This document shows positions 32,291 to 41,145 of a stretch of DNA of 56,990 nt, piece after piece. The notes under the pieces were generated by a model. That model saw only the letters and a list, made by a program, of their open reading frames with translations. It ran no database searches and had not been told where the DNA came from. Position 1 is the first letter of the stretch. Each line of letters begins with the position of its first letter. The stretch is from DATGLG01 sp035294245 (GTDB lineage Bacteria; Pseudomonadota; Alphaproteobacteria; JACZXZ01). The stretch covers positions 1-56,990 of the forward strand of contig DATGLG010000022.1 in the NCBI GenBank assembly GCA_035294245.1, read 5' to 3'. A program made the translations under genes and the position numbers.

Positions 32291-33634
32291 CTACGCCGCC
32301 GCCTCGCCGTCGGCGCCCGGGTTCTCCAGGCTGAACATCTCCGCCTCGTCGTCATAGGAGAAGAGCTCGGCATAGCGGCCCCAGCTGATGATCGCGCGCA
32401 GGGTCGACTGGGCATCCTCCTCGGAGAGATGGTCCTCGAGCTCGGCCTCGAAGCGCACCCGCGGCGCCCGGTGGCCGGGGCGCTCGTCGAGCACCCGGCG
32501 CAGATGGGCGGCGAAGGGGACGGAGCGCAGCAGGTGGTCGGCGAAGATCCTCTTGCGGGTCTCGGTGTCGGAGACGGCGAAGACGCGGCCGCCGGCGGTG
32601 AGCTGGATGTCGCCTTGGGCCAGCTCGGCGAAGCCGAGGATCTGCAGCGCCTCGGCGATCGGGAAGAGGTCGTCGACCTCGAGCTGGAAGCTCGCGGCCA
32701 GCGGCGGGAGGTCGGCGCGGCCGTTATAAGGCGGTGCGGCCAGGGTCTCCATGAGGCCCGAGAGCAGGTTGGTCGAGATGCGCGGCAGCCGGTCGAACAT
32801 GCCGACCGTCGGCGCCTTGACGCCGGGGGCGGGCGCCGGGCGCGCCGTCATCTTGGCATAGATGTCGTCCACCATCTGGCGGAAGGCGGGATCGAGGCGG
32901 CTGCGCGGATGGGGGAAGAGCACCTTGATCTCGGCAACCACGCGGCCGGGATTGGCGGAGAGGATGAGGATGCGGTCGCACATCAGCACCGCCTCCTCGA
33001 TATTGTGGGTGACGAGCAGGACGGACTTGATGGGCAGGCGCTTCTCGATCCAGAGATCGAGAAGGTCGGTGCGCAAGGTCTCGGCGGTGAGCACGTCGAG
33101 GGCCGAGAACGGCTCGTCCATGAGCAGGAGCGCCGGATCGACGACGAGGGCGCGGGCGAAGCCGACGCGCTGGCGCATGCCGCCCGAGAGCTCGCGGGGA
33201 TAGGCGGACTCGAAGCCGTCGAGGCCGATGAGGTCGATGGCGGCAAGGGCGCGCCGGCGCATCTCCTCGGGCGCCACCCCGCGCGCCTCGAGGCCCACTT
33301 CCGTGTTCTCCAAGACCGAGAGCCAGGGAAAGAGGGCGAAGGTCTGGAACACCATGGCGATGCCCTCGGCGCAGCCTTCGAGCGGTGCCCCGCGATAGAC
33401 CACCGCACCGGCGCTGGGGCGGATGAGCCCGGCGCAGATGCGCAGCAGGGTCGACTTGCCCGAGCCGGAGCGGCCCAGGAGCCCGACGATCTCGCCCTCG
33501 CGGAGCGCGAGGTCGACATTCTCCAGCACCACGTGCTCGCCCCCCGCCGGCCGCGGGAAGGCTTGGCGCACGCCGCGGAGCTCGAGCAGGGGTGCCGCGG
33601 TCGCGGCACTCGCCGTCGTCTCGGTATAGGCCAT
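32291..33634 (-). CDS. Nitrate/sulfonate-type ABC ATPase with C-terminal AAA-associated domain
   Basis: 447 residues. Residues 15-270 are a TauB/NrtD-like ATPase: Walker A GRSGSGKS (54-61), MVFQTFALFPWL, signature LSGGMRQRVGFA, Walker B LLLMDEPFSALD and H-loop LLVTHNIEEA. Residues about 300-440 are the AAA-associated C-terminal domain found in one branch of these ATPases (DLPPLAASFQLEVDDLFPI, then LRRVLDERPGHRAP), probably regulatory. The ATG at 33634 has GAGGAG six bases upstream; a longer in-frame reading overlaps the permease gene and is rejected. It starts 14 bp after the permease stop. No binding protein is adjacent. Confidence 0.92.
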   Translation of the reverse strand: MAYTETTASAATAAPLLELRGVRQAFPRPAGGEHVVLENVDLALREGEIVGLLGRSGSGKSTLLRICAGLIRPSAGAVVYRGAPLEGCAEGIAMVFQTFALFPWLSVLENTEVGLEARGVAPEEMRRRALAAIDLIGLDGFESAYPRELSGGMRQRVGFARALVVDPALLLMDEPFSALDVLTAETLRTDLLDLWIEKRLPIKSVLLVTHNIEEAVLMCDRILILSANPGRVVAEIKVLFPHPRSRLDPAFRQMVDDIYAKMTARPAPAPGVKAPTVGMFDRLPRISTNLLSGLMETLAAPPYNGRADLPPLAASFQLEVDDLFPIAEALQILGFAELAQGDIQLTAGGRVFAVSDTETRKRIFADHLLRSVPFAAHLRRVLDERPGHRAPRVRFEAELEDHLSEEDAQSTLRAIISWGRYAELFSYDDEAEMFSLENPGADGEAAA

Positions 33635-33648
33635 CTCCTCGCCCTCCC

Positions 33649-35406
33649 TCAGTCGAGCCGCAGGCGCCGCTCGGCGAAGCCGTAGAGCGGCCGCCAGAGC
33701 AGGCGGTTGAACAGGATCACGAAGCCCGACATCACGGCGATGCCCAGCACGATGCGCGGGAAATCGCCCTTGTCGGTCATCTCGGCGATATAGGCGCCGA
33801 GGCCGTGGGCGGCGAGCTTGGTATCGCCCCAGCTCACCGCCTCGGCCACGATGCTGGCGTTCCAGGCGCCGCCCGAGGCGGTGATCGCCCCCGTCACGTA
33901 ATAGGGGAAGATGCCCGGGAGCATCACCTTGCGCCACCAGAGGAAGCCGCGCAGGCGGAAGTTCTTCGCCACCTCGATGAAATCGGTGGGGAAGGTGCTG
34001 GCGCCCGCCACCACGTTGAAGACGATGTACCACTGGGTTCCGAGGATCATCAGCGGGCTCAGCCAGATGTCCGGATTGAGCCCGAAGCGCACCAGGAGGA
34101 AGACGGCAACCGGGAAGAGGAGATTGGCCGGGAAGGCGGCGAGGAACTGGGCCAGGGGCTGCACCCGCTCGGCGAGCCTTGGCCGCAGCCCGATCATCAC
34201 GCTGAGCGGCACCCAGATGAGGGAGGCGAGGGCGATCAGCAGCGCCACCCGGATCATCGTGTAGACGCCGAGCTTGAGGACGAGCCCAAGATCGGTCCAG
34301 CCGACCTCCGCGGTGACGTAGCCGATGACGGCCTTGAGCGCATAGATCGCCGCCAAGGCCACAATCACGTACCAGACGATGTCGAGGGCGCGGCCGGGAA
34401 GATGCCGCCGCGGCCGCGCCAGGCGCGCGCCCCGCCGGCGCGGCACGAAGCGGAGACGGAGGAAGATGTCGAAGGCTCGGTCCAGCGGCTCGGTCGCCTT
34501 GCGCAGGAAGCGCGCGCGCTGGAGCAGGTTGAGGAGCCAGGATTCCGGAGCCAGCTGGCTCGCCACGTTCTCGAAGCGGAACTTGTCGGCCCAGGCGACG
34601 AGGGGACGGAACATGAGCTGGTCGTAGAGCCCGATCACCACGAACATGGCGAGGATCGCCCAGGCGACGGCGCCGAGATCCTTCTGCTGGATGGCGAGGG
34701 CGACATAGGAGCCGATGCCCGGAAGGGCGATACTCTTGTCGCCGACGGTGATCGCCTCCGAGGCCACCACGAAGAACCAGCCCCCCGACATCGACATCAT
34801 CATGTTCCAGATGAGGCCGGGCATGGCAAAGGGCACCTCGAGGAACCAGTAGCGCTGCCAGGCCGAGAAGCGGAAGGCGCGGCAGGCCTCGTCGAGATCG
34901 TGGGGCACCGTGCGCAGGGACTGGTAGAAGCTGAAGGCCATGTTCCAGGCCTGGCTCGTGAAGATGGCGAAGATCGCCGCGAGCTCGGGGCCGAGGACGC
35001 TGCGGGGGAAGAGCGAGACGAAGAAGACGACGGTGAACGAGATGTAGCCGAGCACCGGCACCGATTGCAGCACGTCGAGGACCGGGATCAGCACCAGCTC
35101 GAGCCGGCGCGACTTGGCCGCCGCCGTCGCGTAGACGAGGGTAAAGACGAGAGAGGCGACGAGGGCCGCCAGCATGCGCAGGGTGGAGCGCAGGGCGTAT
35201 TCCGGCAGGTTGGCGGGATCGAGGCTGATGGCCGCCGTCCGCAGCGCCTCGACGGGTGCGGTCATCTCGCGGCCGCCGATCACCATCGCGACAAGCGCGC
35301 CGAAGATCAGGGGCAGCGCCACGATGTCCCAGCGATTGGGCAGGAAGCCGCGGGCCTTGCTGACGGCGAGGAGATAGGGATGGTCACGCATCGCTTGCTC
35401 GGGCAC
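33649..35406 (-). CDS. Fused double ABC permease (nitrate/taurine type)
   Basis: 585 residues containing two BPD_transp_1 permease modules in one chain, roughly 60-290 and 355-575. Each has its own EAA loop (DEACRAFRFSAWQRYW and IEVAKNFRLRGFLWWRK). The linker between them (about 290-350) is basic. One polypeptide therefore supplies the whole membrane channel, and the single downstream ATPase would pair as a homodimer. The start is GTG 35406 or ATG 35391; neither has a strong ribosome site. The family is usually annotated for nitrate, sulfonate or bicarbonate, but the substrate receptor is missing here, so the cargo is unknown. Confidence 0.9.
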   Translation of the reverse strand: MPEQAMRDHPYLLAVSKARGFLPNRWDIVALPLIFGALVAMVIGGREMTAPVEALRTAAISLDPANLPEYALRSTLRMLAALVASLVFTLVYATAAAKSRRLELVLIPVLDVLQSVPVLGYISFTVVFFVSLFPRSVLGPELAAIFAIFTSQAWNMAFSFYQSLRTVPHDLDEACRAFRFSAWQRYWFLEVPFAMPGLIWNMMMSMSGGWFFVVASEAITVGDKSIALPGIGSYVALAIQQKDLGAVAWAILAMFVVIGLYDQLMFRPLVAWADKFRFENVASQLAPESWLLNLLQRARFLRKATEPLDRAFDIFLRLRFVPRRRGARLARPRRHLPGRALDIVWYVIVALAAIYALKAVIGYVTAEVGWTDLGLVLKLGVYTMIRVALLIALASLIWVPLSVMIGLRPRLAERVQPLAQFLAAFPANLLFPVAVFLLVRFGLNPDIWLSPLMILGTQWYIVFNVVAGASTFPTDFIEVAKNFRLRGFLWWRKVMLPGIFPYYVTGAITASGGAWNASIVAEAVSWGDTKLAAHGLGAYIAEMTDKGDFPRIVLGIAVMSGFVILFNRLLWRPLYGFAERRLRLD

Positions 35407-35826
35407 CCAGGGCTTCGGCGGATGGAGGCGCGCCGCGATCTCCGCGCCGCGGCCCCGTCAGATCACGCGTCGCCGGCGCGGGCGGGCGGCTCGAGAGCCG
35501 AGCGGAACAGGCGCCGCAGCGCCAAGGCGCGGCGACGTCCGTCATGATCGAGAAATCGAGGGGTCATGGCCTGCCTTTGTGTCCCTCTTCGCCACGGAGC
35601 GCCGCGGGACCGGGAACCAAAGGCACCGGCCCCTACGGCTGCATGCTCGCCGGGTCGAAGCGTCTACAACCAGGGTCTCCGGATGCGTTCATTGCTGCAG
35701 CATGCGCCTTTCACATGGCCCCGGGCGCGGGTTCCGCCACGCCGCGAGGCTGTGGATCGTTTACGCCAGCGCACAGCGCTTGTCGACCGCGAAATGATGA
35801 CAAGGACGGGCGTCGATGCCGGGGCT
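35407..35826. other. Intergenic region upstream of the fused-permease gene
   Basis: 420 bp between the minus-strand permease start and the minus-strand end of the MHYT kinase. I see no convincing gene: the open frames here are extensions of antisense shadows. It presumably carries the kinase terminator and the promoter of the permease-ATPase operon, but no clear hairpin with T-run or -35/-10 pair stands out. Confidence 0.5.
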
Positions 35827-37389
35827 CTACGCGGCCCGGACGGTGCGGATGAGGCGGTCGGCGGGAAAGGCGATGGTAACCGTGGTGCCGTGGCCGAGCT
35901 CGCTCTCGAGCTCGAGCCGGCCGCCATGGAGCTCCATGAGCCGGCGCGCGAGGGGCAGGCCGAGGCCGGTGCCCTCGTAGCGGCGGCTCAGGCTGCTGTC
36001 CACCTGGCCGAAGCGCTCGAGCGCCTTCGGGATATCCTCGGCGGCGATGCCGATGCCGGTATCGGTCACGGCGATGGCGATGCCGCCCTCGTGAAGGAAG
36101 ACCGAGGTCGTCACGCGCCCCTCGGCCGGGGTGAATTTCACCGCATTCGACAGCAGGTTGAGCAGCACCTGATGGACGCGGCGCGCGTCGGCGCGCAGGC
36201 GGGGCAGGCCGGGCTCGACCCGGCGCACGAGCATGATCCCCGCATCCGCCGCCTGCAGCTCGAACATCTTGACCGCGTCGGCCACGGCGCGGTCGATGTC
36301 GACCTCCTCGTCCTGGAGCTTGAGGCGGCCCGCATCGAGCTTGGAGAAGTCGAGCACGTCGTTGATGAGCTTGAGGAGATGGACGCCGCTATCGCGGATG
36401 TTGCGGATGTATTCGGCATAGCGCGCATCGCCGAGGGGCCCGTAGATCTCGCTGTCGAGCATCTCCGAGAAGCCGATGATGGCGTTGAGGGGCGTGCGGA
36501 GCTCGTGGCTCATGGTGGCGAGGAACTGGGACTTCGCCTGGCTGCCGGCGGCGGCGGCCTCGAGCGCGTCCTGCAGGTCGCGCGTGGTCGCCTCCAAGGT
36601 CTGCTTGGTCTCCTCGAGCTCGGCCACATGGGCGCGCAGCCGGTGCGCCTCGTCCTCGGCGCGGTCGGCGAGATGCCGATCGACGATCGATCCCGCGAGC
36701 CCGAGGGCCACGATCAGGAGCGTCACCGCCGCCACCGTGACGGCGAGCCATTCCGGCGCCATCACCTGGCGCGGCATCGGGACGGTGGGATCGGGAATCA
36801 GCGTCACCGAGGCCATGGCGGTGAAATGCAGCGCGCAAATGGCGAGCGCGAAGGTCATGGCGCCGGCGATGCGATTGCGCATGCGGCGGCGGCGGAAGGC
36901 GATATGGAAGGCGAGCGCACCGCCCACAACGCCGATGATGAGCGAGCTATGGGCATAGGCGGCGTCGTAGACGACCCGCGCCGGAACGCGCATCGCGGCC
37001 ATGCCGGTGAAATGCATGGCGCCGACGGCCATGCCGGCGATGGCGCCGCCGAACATCGCCGCTCCCGGGCTGAGCAAGGCGAGAGCCAGGCCGAGCCAGG
37101 TCACCGAGACGGCGATGGCGATGGAGAGGGCGGTGAGGCCGAGGTCGTAGCCGATGGGCAGATGGGGCTGGAAGGCGAGCATCGCGACGAAATGGGTCGC
37201 CCAGACGCCGCATCCGGTCACGACGGCGGCCCCGGAGATCCAGATCCAGCGCATATGCTTGGCGCCGCTCTCCCGGCTGCGGTCGACCAGGCTGAAGGCC
37301 GTATAGCAGGCGAAGGCGCAAACCAACCCCGCGAGCACCACGAGGCGCAGATCGTGCTCGCCGGTTATGCAGCTCAGAACCCGAAGCAT
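35827..37389 (-). CDS. MHYT-domain sensor histidine kinase
   Basis: 520-residue membrane kinase. Seven or so helices cover residues 12-235, with the three MHYT repeats clearly visible as THFVAM (65-70), MHFTGM (125-130) and LHFTAM (187-192). The His/Met pairs are proposed to bind a metal (copper) and sense O2, CO or NO. A coiled linker (about 240-282) leads to HisKA with H295 in TMSHELRTPLN and a HATPase ending in GTGLGLPLARR. There is no PAS or receiver domain. It starts 119 bp from the divergent ferritin-like/VIT gene, so shared metal or redox control is possible, but this is inference. Confidence 0.92.
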   Translation of the reverse strand: MLRVLSCITGEHDLRLVVLAGLVCAFACYTAFSLVDRSRESGAKHMRWIWISGAAVVTGCGVWATHFVAMLAFQPHLPIGYDLGLTALSIAIAVSVTWLGLALALLSPGAAMFGGAIAGMAVGAMHFTGMAAMRVPARVVYDAAYAHSSLIIGVVGGALAFHIAFRRRRMRNRIAGAMTFALAICALHFTAMASVTLIPDPTVPMPRQVMAPEWLAVTVAAVTLLIVALGLAGSIVDRHLADRAEDEAHRLRAHVAELEETKQTLEATTRDLQDALEAAAAGSQAKSQFLATMSHELRTPLNAIIGFSEMLDSEIYGPLGDARYAEYIRNIRDSGVHLLKLINDVLDFSKLDAGRLKLQDEEVDIDRAVADAVKMFELQAADAGIMLVRRVEPGLPRLRADARRVHQVLLNLLSNAVKFTPAEGRVTTSVFLHEGGIAIAVTDTGIGIAAEDIPKALERFGQVDSSLSRRYEGTGLGLPLARRLMELHGGRLELESELGHGTTVTIAFPADRLIRTVRAA

Positions 37390-37508
37390 GAGCCGAATCT
37401 CGGGCGTAAATCTGAAGGAACCGTAAAATTGGCGCGGCCCGTTGCCGAGCCCCTTGCGCCTTGGTATTTGGCGGGAAGTTCCGTGTTTTGAATCGGGTCG
37501 GAGGCGAG

Positions 37509-38648
37509 ATGAGCGACAAGGGCTCCGCCGCGCGCTACCGCGCCAATCTCCAGGGCGAGGTGGACAGCGCGAGCCTCTATCGTGCCCTCGCCGCGGCCGA
37601 GCCCGATGCGAAGCTGGCCGAGGTCTATCGCCGCCTCGCCGCGGTGGAGGAGGCCCACGCCGCCTTCTGGGAGAGGCGCCTGGAGAAGCTCGGCAAGAAG
37701 CTTCCCGGCGGCGGCCGGCTGCGTCCCGGCTTCCGCACCCGCGCGCTGGCTTGGCTGGCCCGGCGCTTCGGGCCGCAATTCGTGCTCCCGGCGATCAACA
37801 CCCTCGAGAAGCTGGATAGCGGCGCCTACGATACCCAGCCGGAGGCGGTGGCGGGCCGCCTGCCCGAGGCCGAGCGCTCCCATGCCCGCATCCTCCAGGC
37901 CATTGCGGGGAGCGTTCCCGGCGTCGTCACCGGCGGCGTCCTGGCGCGGCTCGAGGGGCGGCACCGGGGCCTCGGCGGCAATGCCCTGCGCGCCGCGGTG
38001 TTGGGTGCCAATGACGGGCTCGTCTCCAATCTGAGCCTGGTGATGGGCGTGGCGGGGGCGGCGCTGGCGCCCCGCGCCATCCTGGTGACCGGGCTGGCCG
38101 GGCTCCTGGCCGGCGCCTGCTCCATGGCCCTCGGCGAGTGGCTCTCGGTGAGCAGCGCGCGCGAATCCTATCAGCGCCAGATCGATCAGGAGGCCGCGGA
38201 GCTGCGCGAGGTTCCGGAGGAGGAGAAAGAGGAGCTCGTGCTCATCTACCAGGCGAAGGGCCTGGGCGAGGAGCAGGCGCGGGCGCTTGCCGACCGCCTG
38301 ATGTCGCGCAAGGACACCGCTCTCGACACCCTCGTGCGCGAGGAGCTCGGCATCGACCCCGACGAGCTGGGCGGCTCGGCCTGGGCGGCGGGCGGCACCT
38401 CCTTCCTCTTGTTCGCCGCCGGCGCCGTCTTTCCCGTGGCGCCGTTCTTCCTGCTGAGCGGCGCCCTCGCCGTCGCGGCCAGCATCGCCCTCAGCGGCGT
38501 GGCGCTCTTCGCCATCGGCGCCGGCACCAGCCTCTTCACCGGGCGCGGCATCGTGGTCTCGGGCCTGCGCCAGCTCGCGATCGGCCTCCTCGCCGCCGGC
38601 ATCACCTACGGAATCGGCCGCCTGATCGGCGTCGCCGTTACCGGGTGA
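37509..38648 (+). CDS. Ferritin-like/VIT1-CCC1 fusion, putative iron or manganese exporter (MbfA-like)
   Basis: 379 residues. The N-terminal about 155 residues form a rubrerythrin-like four-helix domain with Glu/His iron ligands (E17; E47-E-A-H50; a second ExxH in AERSHA). The C-terminal part is a VIT1/CCC1 transporter: GANDGLVSNLSLVMGVAGA, SMALGEWLSVSSARE, a charged cytoplasmic stretch with EVPEEEKEELVLIYQAKG, then three helices. MbfA proteins of rhizobia have this fusion and export iron under stress; this one is somewhat longer. GGAGGCG lies just before the ATG at 37509. It is convergent with the PKHD hydroxylase gene, leaving only four bases between the stops. Confidence 0.88.
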   Translation: MSDKGSAARYRANLQGEVDSASLYRALAAAEPDAKLAEVYRRLAAVEEAHAAFWERRLEKLGKKLPGGGRLRPGFRTRALAWLARRFGPQFVLPAINTLEKLDSGAYDTQPEAVAGRLPEAERSHARILQAIAGSVPGVVTGGVLARLEGRHRGLGGNALRAAVLGANDGLVSNLSLVMGVAGAALAPRAILVTGLAGLLAGACSMALGEWLSVSSARESYQRQIDQEAAELREVPEEEKEELVLIYQAKGLGEEQARALADRLMSRKDTALDTLVREELGIDPDELGGSAWAAGGTSFLLFAAGAVFPVAPFFLLSGALAVAASIALSGVALFAIGAGTSLFTGRGIVVSGLRQLAIGLLAAGITYGIGRLIGVAVTG

Positions 38649-38652
38649 CGCC

Positions 38653-39330
38653 TCAGTCCATCCCCCACATGCGCAGGAGCTTGTGGTAGACGTTGTTTAT
38701 GGCGTTGACCTCCGCATGCGCCGCACCCTCGCCGCGCAGCTTGGTCGAGGCGCAGCCCAGCTCGTAGAGGACGGCGCGGCGCTCGGCATCCCGCACGAAG
38801 CTCTGGATCCAGGTGACGGCGGCGAGGCGCGTGCCCCGCGTCACCCGCCGCACCTCGTGGAGATAGTGGCTGGGATAGACGACCGCATGGCCCGCCGGCA
38901 GCTTGAAGGCGTGGGGACCGACGGGGGTCTCGACGGAGAGCTCGCCGCCGTCATAGCTCGACGGAGGGCTGAGAAAGAGGGTCATGGCCAGGTCATTGCG
39001 CACCGCCTGGGCCGGCTTCTCGATGCCGAGGATGGCCTCATCGCTATGGGCGCCATAGGCCATGCCCTTGTCATAGCGGCTGAAGATGGGAAGCATCAGC
39101 CGGCGCGGCAGCGCGAAATTGTTGAAGAGGGAATTGGCCGTCAGCGCCGCGCAAATCTCCTTGCCGAAGGCCAGCCACTCCTCGGTGACGGGAAGCTCGC
39201 GATTGCGCTTGATGGATTCGGCCAGATTGCCGGCCGTGGCCCGACCGTCGATGAAATTCGCGCACCGCAAACGCTCGCATAAGCGCTCGGCGTCCGCCGG
39301 AGGCAAGACCTCCGGGATCTCGATGAGCAT
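38653..39330 (-). CDS. PKHD-type Fe(II)/2OG hydroxylase (PiuC/YbiX family)
   Basis: 225 residues, the normal length. The iron site is H95-x-D97 (YGAHSDEAI) and H158 (YLHEVRRV). The 2OG-binding Arg is R168 in TRGTRLAAVTW. PiuC/YbiX proteins are typically encoded beside TonB-dependent siderophore receptors or iron-uptake genes and are repressed by iron. Here it faces the ferritin-like/VIT gene and follows an outer-membrane protein gene, which fits an iron or metal theme. Its upstream 134 bp contain the most AT-rich patch of this block (39341-39392), a likely regulated promoter. The substrate is unknown. Confidence 0.92.
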   Translation of the reverse strand: MLIEIPEVLPPADAERLCERLRCANFIDGRATAGNLAESIKRNRELPVTEEWLAFGKEICAALTANSLFNNFALPRRLMLPIFSRYDKGMAYGAHSDEAILGIEKPAQAVRNDLAMTLFLSPPSSYDGGELSVETPVGPHAFKLPAGHAVVYPSHYLHEVRRVTRGTRLAAVTWIQSFVRDAERRAVLYELGCASTKLRGEGAAHAEVNAINNVYHKLLRMWGMD

Positions 39331-39464
39331 GCGTCCCCCTGCGCCTTATCTTTATTTCTATCTTTTGTCGTTCGTTATAATTGCGCCGCGTCCCTGTTGC
39401 GCGGCTGCGATCGACTATAGCAGGAGTCGGCGGTCCCGGGAACGCTCCGGCTGACCGAACGGCG
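39331..39464 (-). promoter_or_regulatory. AT-rich probable promoter of the PKHD hydroxylase gene
   Basis: On the minus strand the sequence just before the ATG contains AATTATAAC and then AAAAGATAGAAATAAAGAT within an otherwise about 70% GC landscape. TATAAC could serve as a -10, with only a weak -35-like CGCAAC about 16 bases upstream. No palindromic iron-box of the Fur, Irr or RirA type is evident to me. Confidence 0.35.
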
Positions 39465-41078
39465 TCAGAACTTCACCGCGGCGACGAGCTCGCCGAGCAG
39501 CATGGTGCTGCCGACGGACCGCCCAGCCGGCCCGTTCGCCGCGACGAAGGCGGCCGCCGCCTGCTTGAAGCCCTCGCCGGGAACGCCGAAGCCGAGCACG
39601 CCGGAGAGCGTGAGCCATTTCGCCGGCGTCCAGACGGCGTAGAGATCCGTCTCGTCGAGGGCGTGGCTGCTGCGGATGGCCGGATTGGCGAACTGGCCCA
39701 CATGGTCGAAGCGGAAATCGTAGAAGATGAGGCCCACGGTCAGGTCGTCGCGGGGAGTGACGCTCACCGCGGCCATCGCCACGTCGATATTGCTCGGCGT
39801 GCCGAGATACCAGCCATAGATCTCGCCCATGTACCAGCTCCCATAGCCGCGCGGGCCGGCGGTGTAGAAGAGCGGGTCGTAGGAATGCTTGACGCGCCCG
39901 TTGGGGTCGGATTCGCCGCTGAACTGGGCGTAGCGGAGGCTCACCTGCGGCGTCCAGGGAAGCTGCGAGAATTTGTAGCCGGGCTCGATGTACCAGGCGT
40001 CGGCATTCACCTCGCGGTCTGCGCTGCCGTTCTCCTCGCGGATATATTCGCCGTAGAACAGGATGTCGCGATCGAATTCGAGGAAGGAGCCGGCGGCGCG
40101 CAGGCTGACGACGTTGAGGCCGTCGCGATTGGCCGCCGCGGAGAGGGATGACGCCGTCTTGCCGGGGGCGAAGCTGAAGGCGCCGGTGGGGCCGGATGTC
40201 GAGTTGCTGTCGGCGTCGTAGATGTTGAAATACATGAGCCCGAGCGTCCAGACATCCGGCGGCGGCGCGTCGTCGCCCTCCTTCTTCGCGCCGGCGCGGT
40301 ACCATTCGGCGTTGAAGCCGGCGAGCTTGGAGAGAGGCTGGTCGAAGCCCTGCATCAGATGCTGGTCGGTGTTGGTCTCGAGCTTGAAGACGTTGCCGCG
40401 CAGGGGCACGCCCTCGGGATTGAGCTTCAGGATCGCGGTGCGCTGAAACGCCGTCGCGAGGGAGGTGTAGAAGGCGCCGCGACGGAAGGCGTCATAGGTG
40501 CCGAGGCCGATCACCAGCCCGTCGCCGACGAGGAAATCCTGATTGCCGTAGGAGACGTCGACGGCGTCGGCGCCGAGGGAGTCCTTGAGGAGATCGCCCG
40601 AGCGCCAGCTCGCCACCGCATCCTCGAGATCGACATGGGTGGGGTGGTGGCCCGTGGTCGAGCCGAGCCCCTGCTGCGGCAGCGATGACGCCGCATCGCC
40701 ATCGCCGCGCGTGCCCTGGGCGACGAGGCTGAGGAGCGTATATCCCGTTCCATAGCTCCCTAATGATTGCTGCGCGCCGAGCGACGGCTTGAGCGACCCC
40801 TCCACCCATTCCCGATCGGTCTTTCGGCAGGCCGGGCAGGAGCCGAAGGGCAGATGGGTATTGAAGTCGCCCGCGCTGAAATCGGTATTGCCGACGGCGA
40901 AGGCCCCGAAAGTGGCGGCAAGGCCACTGCTCACCTTGGTGCCGTCCGCCTCGTAGAGGGTCTCGTCGGCCGCCGCCGTCGCGGGGCCGAGGAGATGCCC
41001 CGCGGCAAGGGCAATGGCCGCGAGGCCCAGGCGCCGCCCGGCTGAGCCCTCGCGCGCCGCGCGCCGTTCATCGATCAT
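39465..41078 (-). CDS. Predicted outer-membrane beta-barrel protein (porin-like), function unknown
   Basis: 537 residues from the ATG at 41078. A signal peptide (basic RRLG, hydrophobic LAAIALAAGHLL, likely cut after ATAAA near residue 37) is followed by alternating polar/aromatic strands throughout. The chain ends in Phe (LVAAVKF), the classic outer-membrane-protein C-terminus. Near the mature N-terminus there is a CPACRK segment, a CxxC that is rare in outer-membrane proteins. The middle and end resemble alginate-export-like porins (YIEPGYKFSQLPWTPQVSLRYAQFSG-type strands, partly quoted). The frame extends 12 codons upstream of the chosen start. It lies between the hydroxylase and NRAMP genes, so a metal or small-solute channel is possible. 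Confidence 0.72.
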   Translation of the reverse strand: MIDERRAAREGSAGRRLGLAAIALAAGHLLGPATAAADETLYEADGTKVSSGLAATFGAFAVGNTDFSAGDFNTHLPFGSCPACRKTDREWVEGSLKPSLGAQQSLGSYGTGYTLLSLVAQGTRGDGDAASSLPQQGLGSTTGHHPTHVDLEDAVASWRSGDLLKDSLGADAVDVSYGNQDFLVGDGLVIGLGTYDAFRRGAFYTSLATAFQRTAILKLNPEGVPLRGNVFKLETNTDQHLMQGFDQPLSKLAGFNAEWYRAGAKKEGDDAPPPDVWTLGLMYFNIYDADSNSTSGPTGAFSFAPGKTASSLSAAANRDGLNVVSLRAAGSFLEFDRDILFYGEYIREENGSADREVNADAWYIEPGYKFSQLPWTPQVSLRYAQFSGESDPNGRVKHSYDPLFYTAGPRGYGSWYMGEIYGWYLGTPSNIDVAMAAVSVTPRDDLTVGLIFYDFRFDHVGQFANPAIRSSHALDETDLYAVWTPAKWLTLSGVLGFGVPGEGFKQAAAAFVAANGPAGRSVGSTMLLGELVAAVKF

Positions 41079-41145
41079 ATCGCCCCCTGCCCCTGTCCGG
41101 TCGCGGAACCGCAAATGTTATATGATGACTTCCGATGCGCTTGCC

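Noticed and set aside
35544..35852. 102-codon plus-strand ORF in the spacer upstream of the fused permease gene
   Set aside because: No ribosome site, no recognizable motif, low-complexity composition, and it overlaps the end of the MHYT kinase gene antisense.
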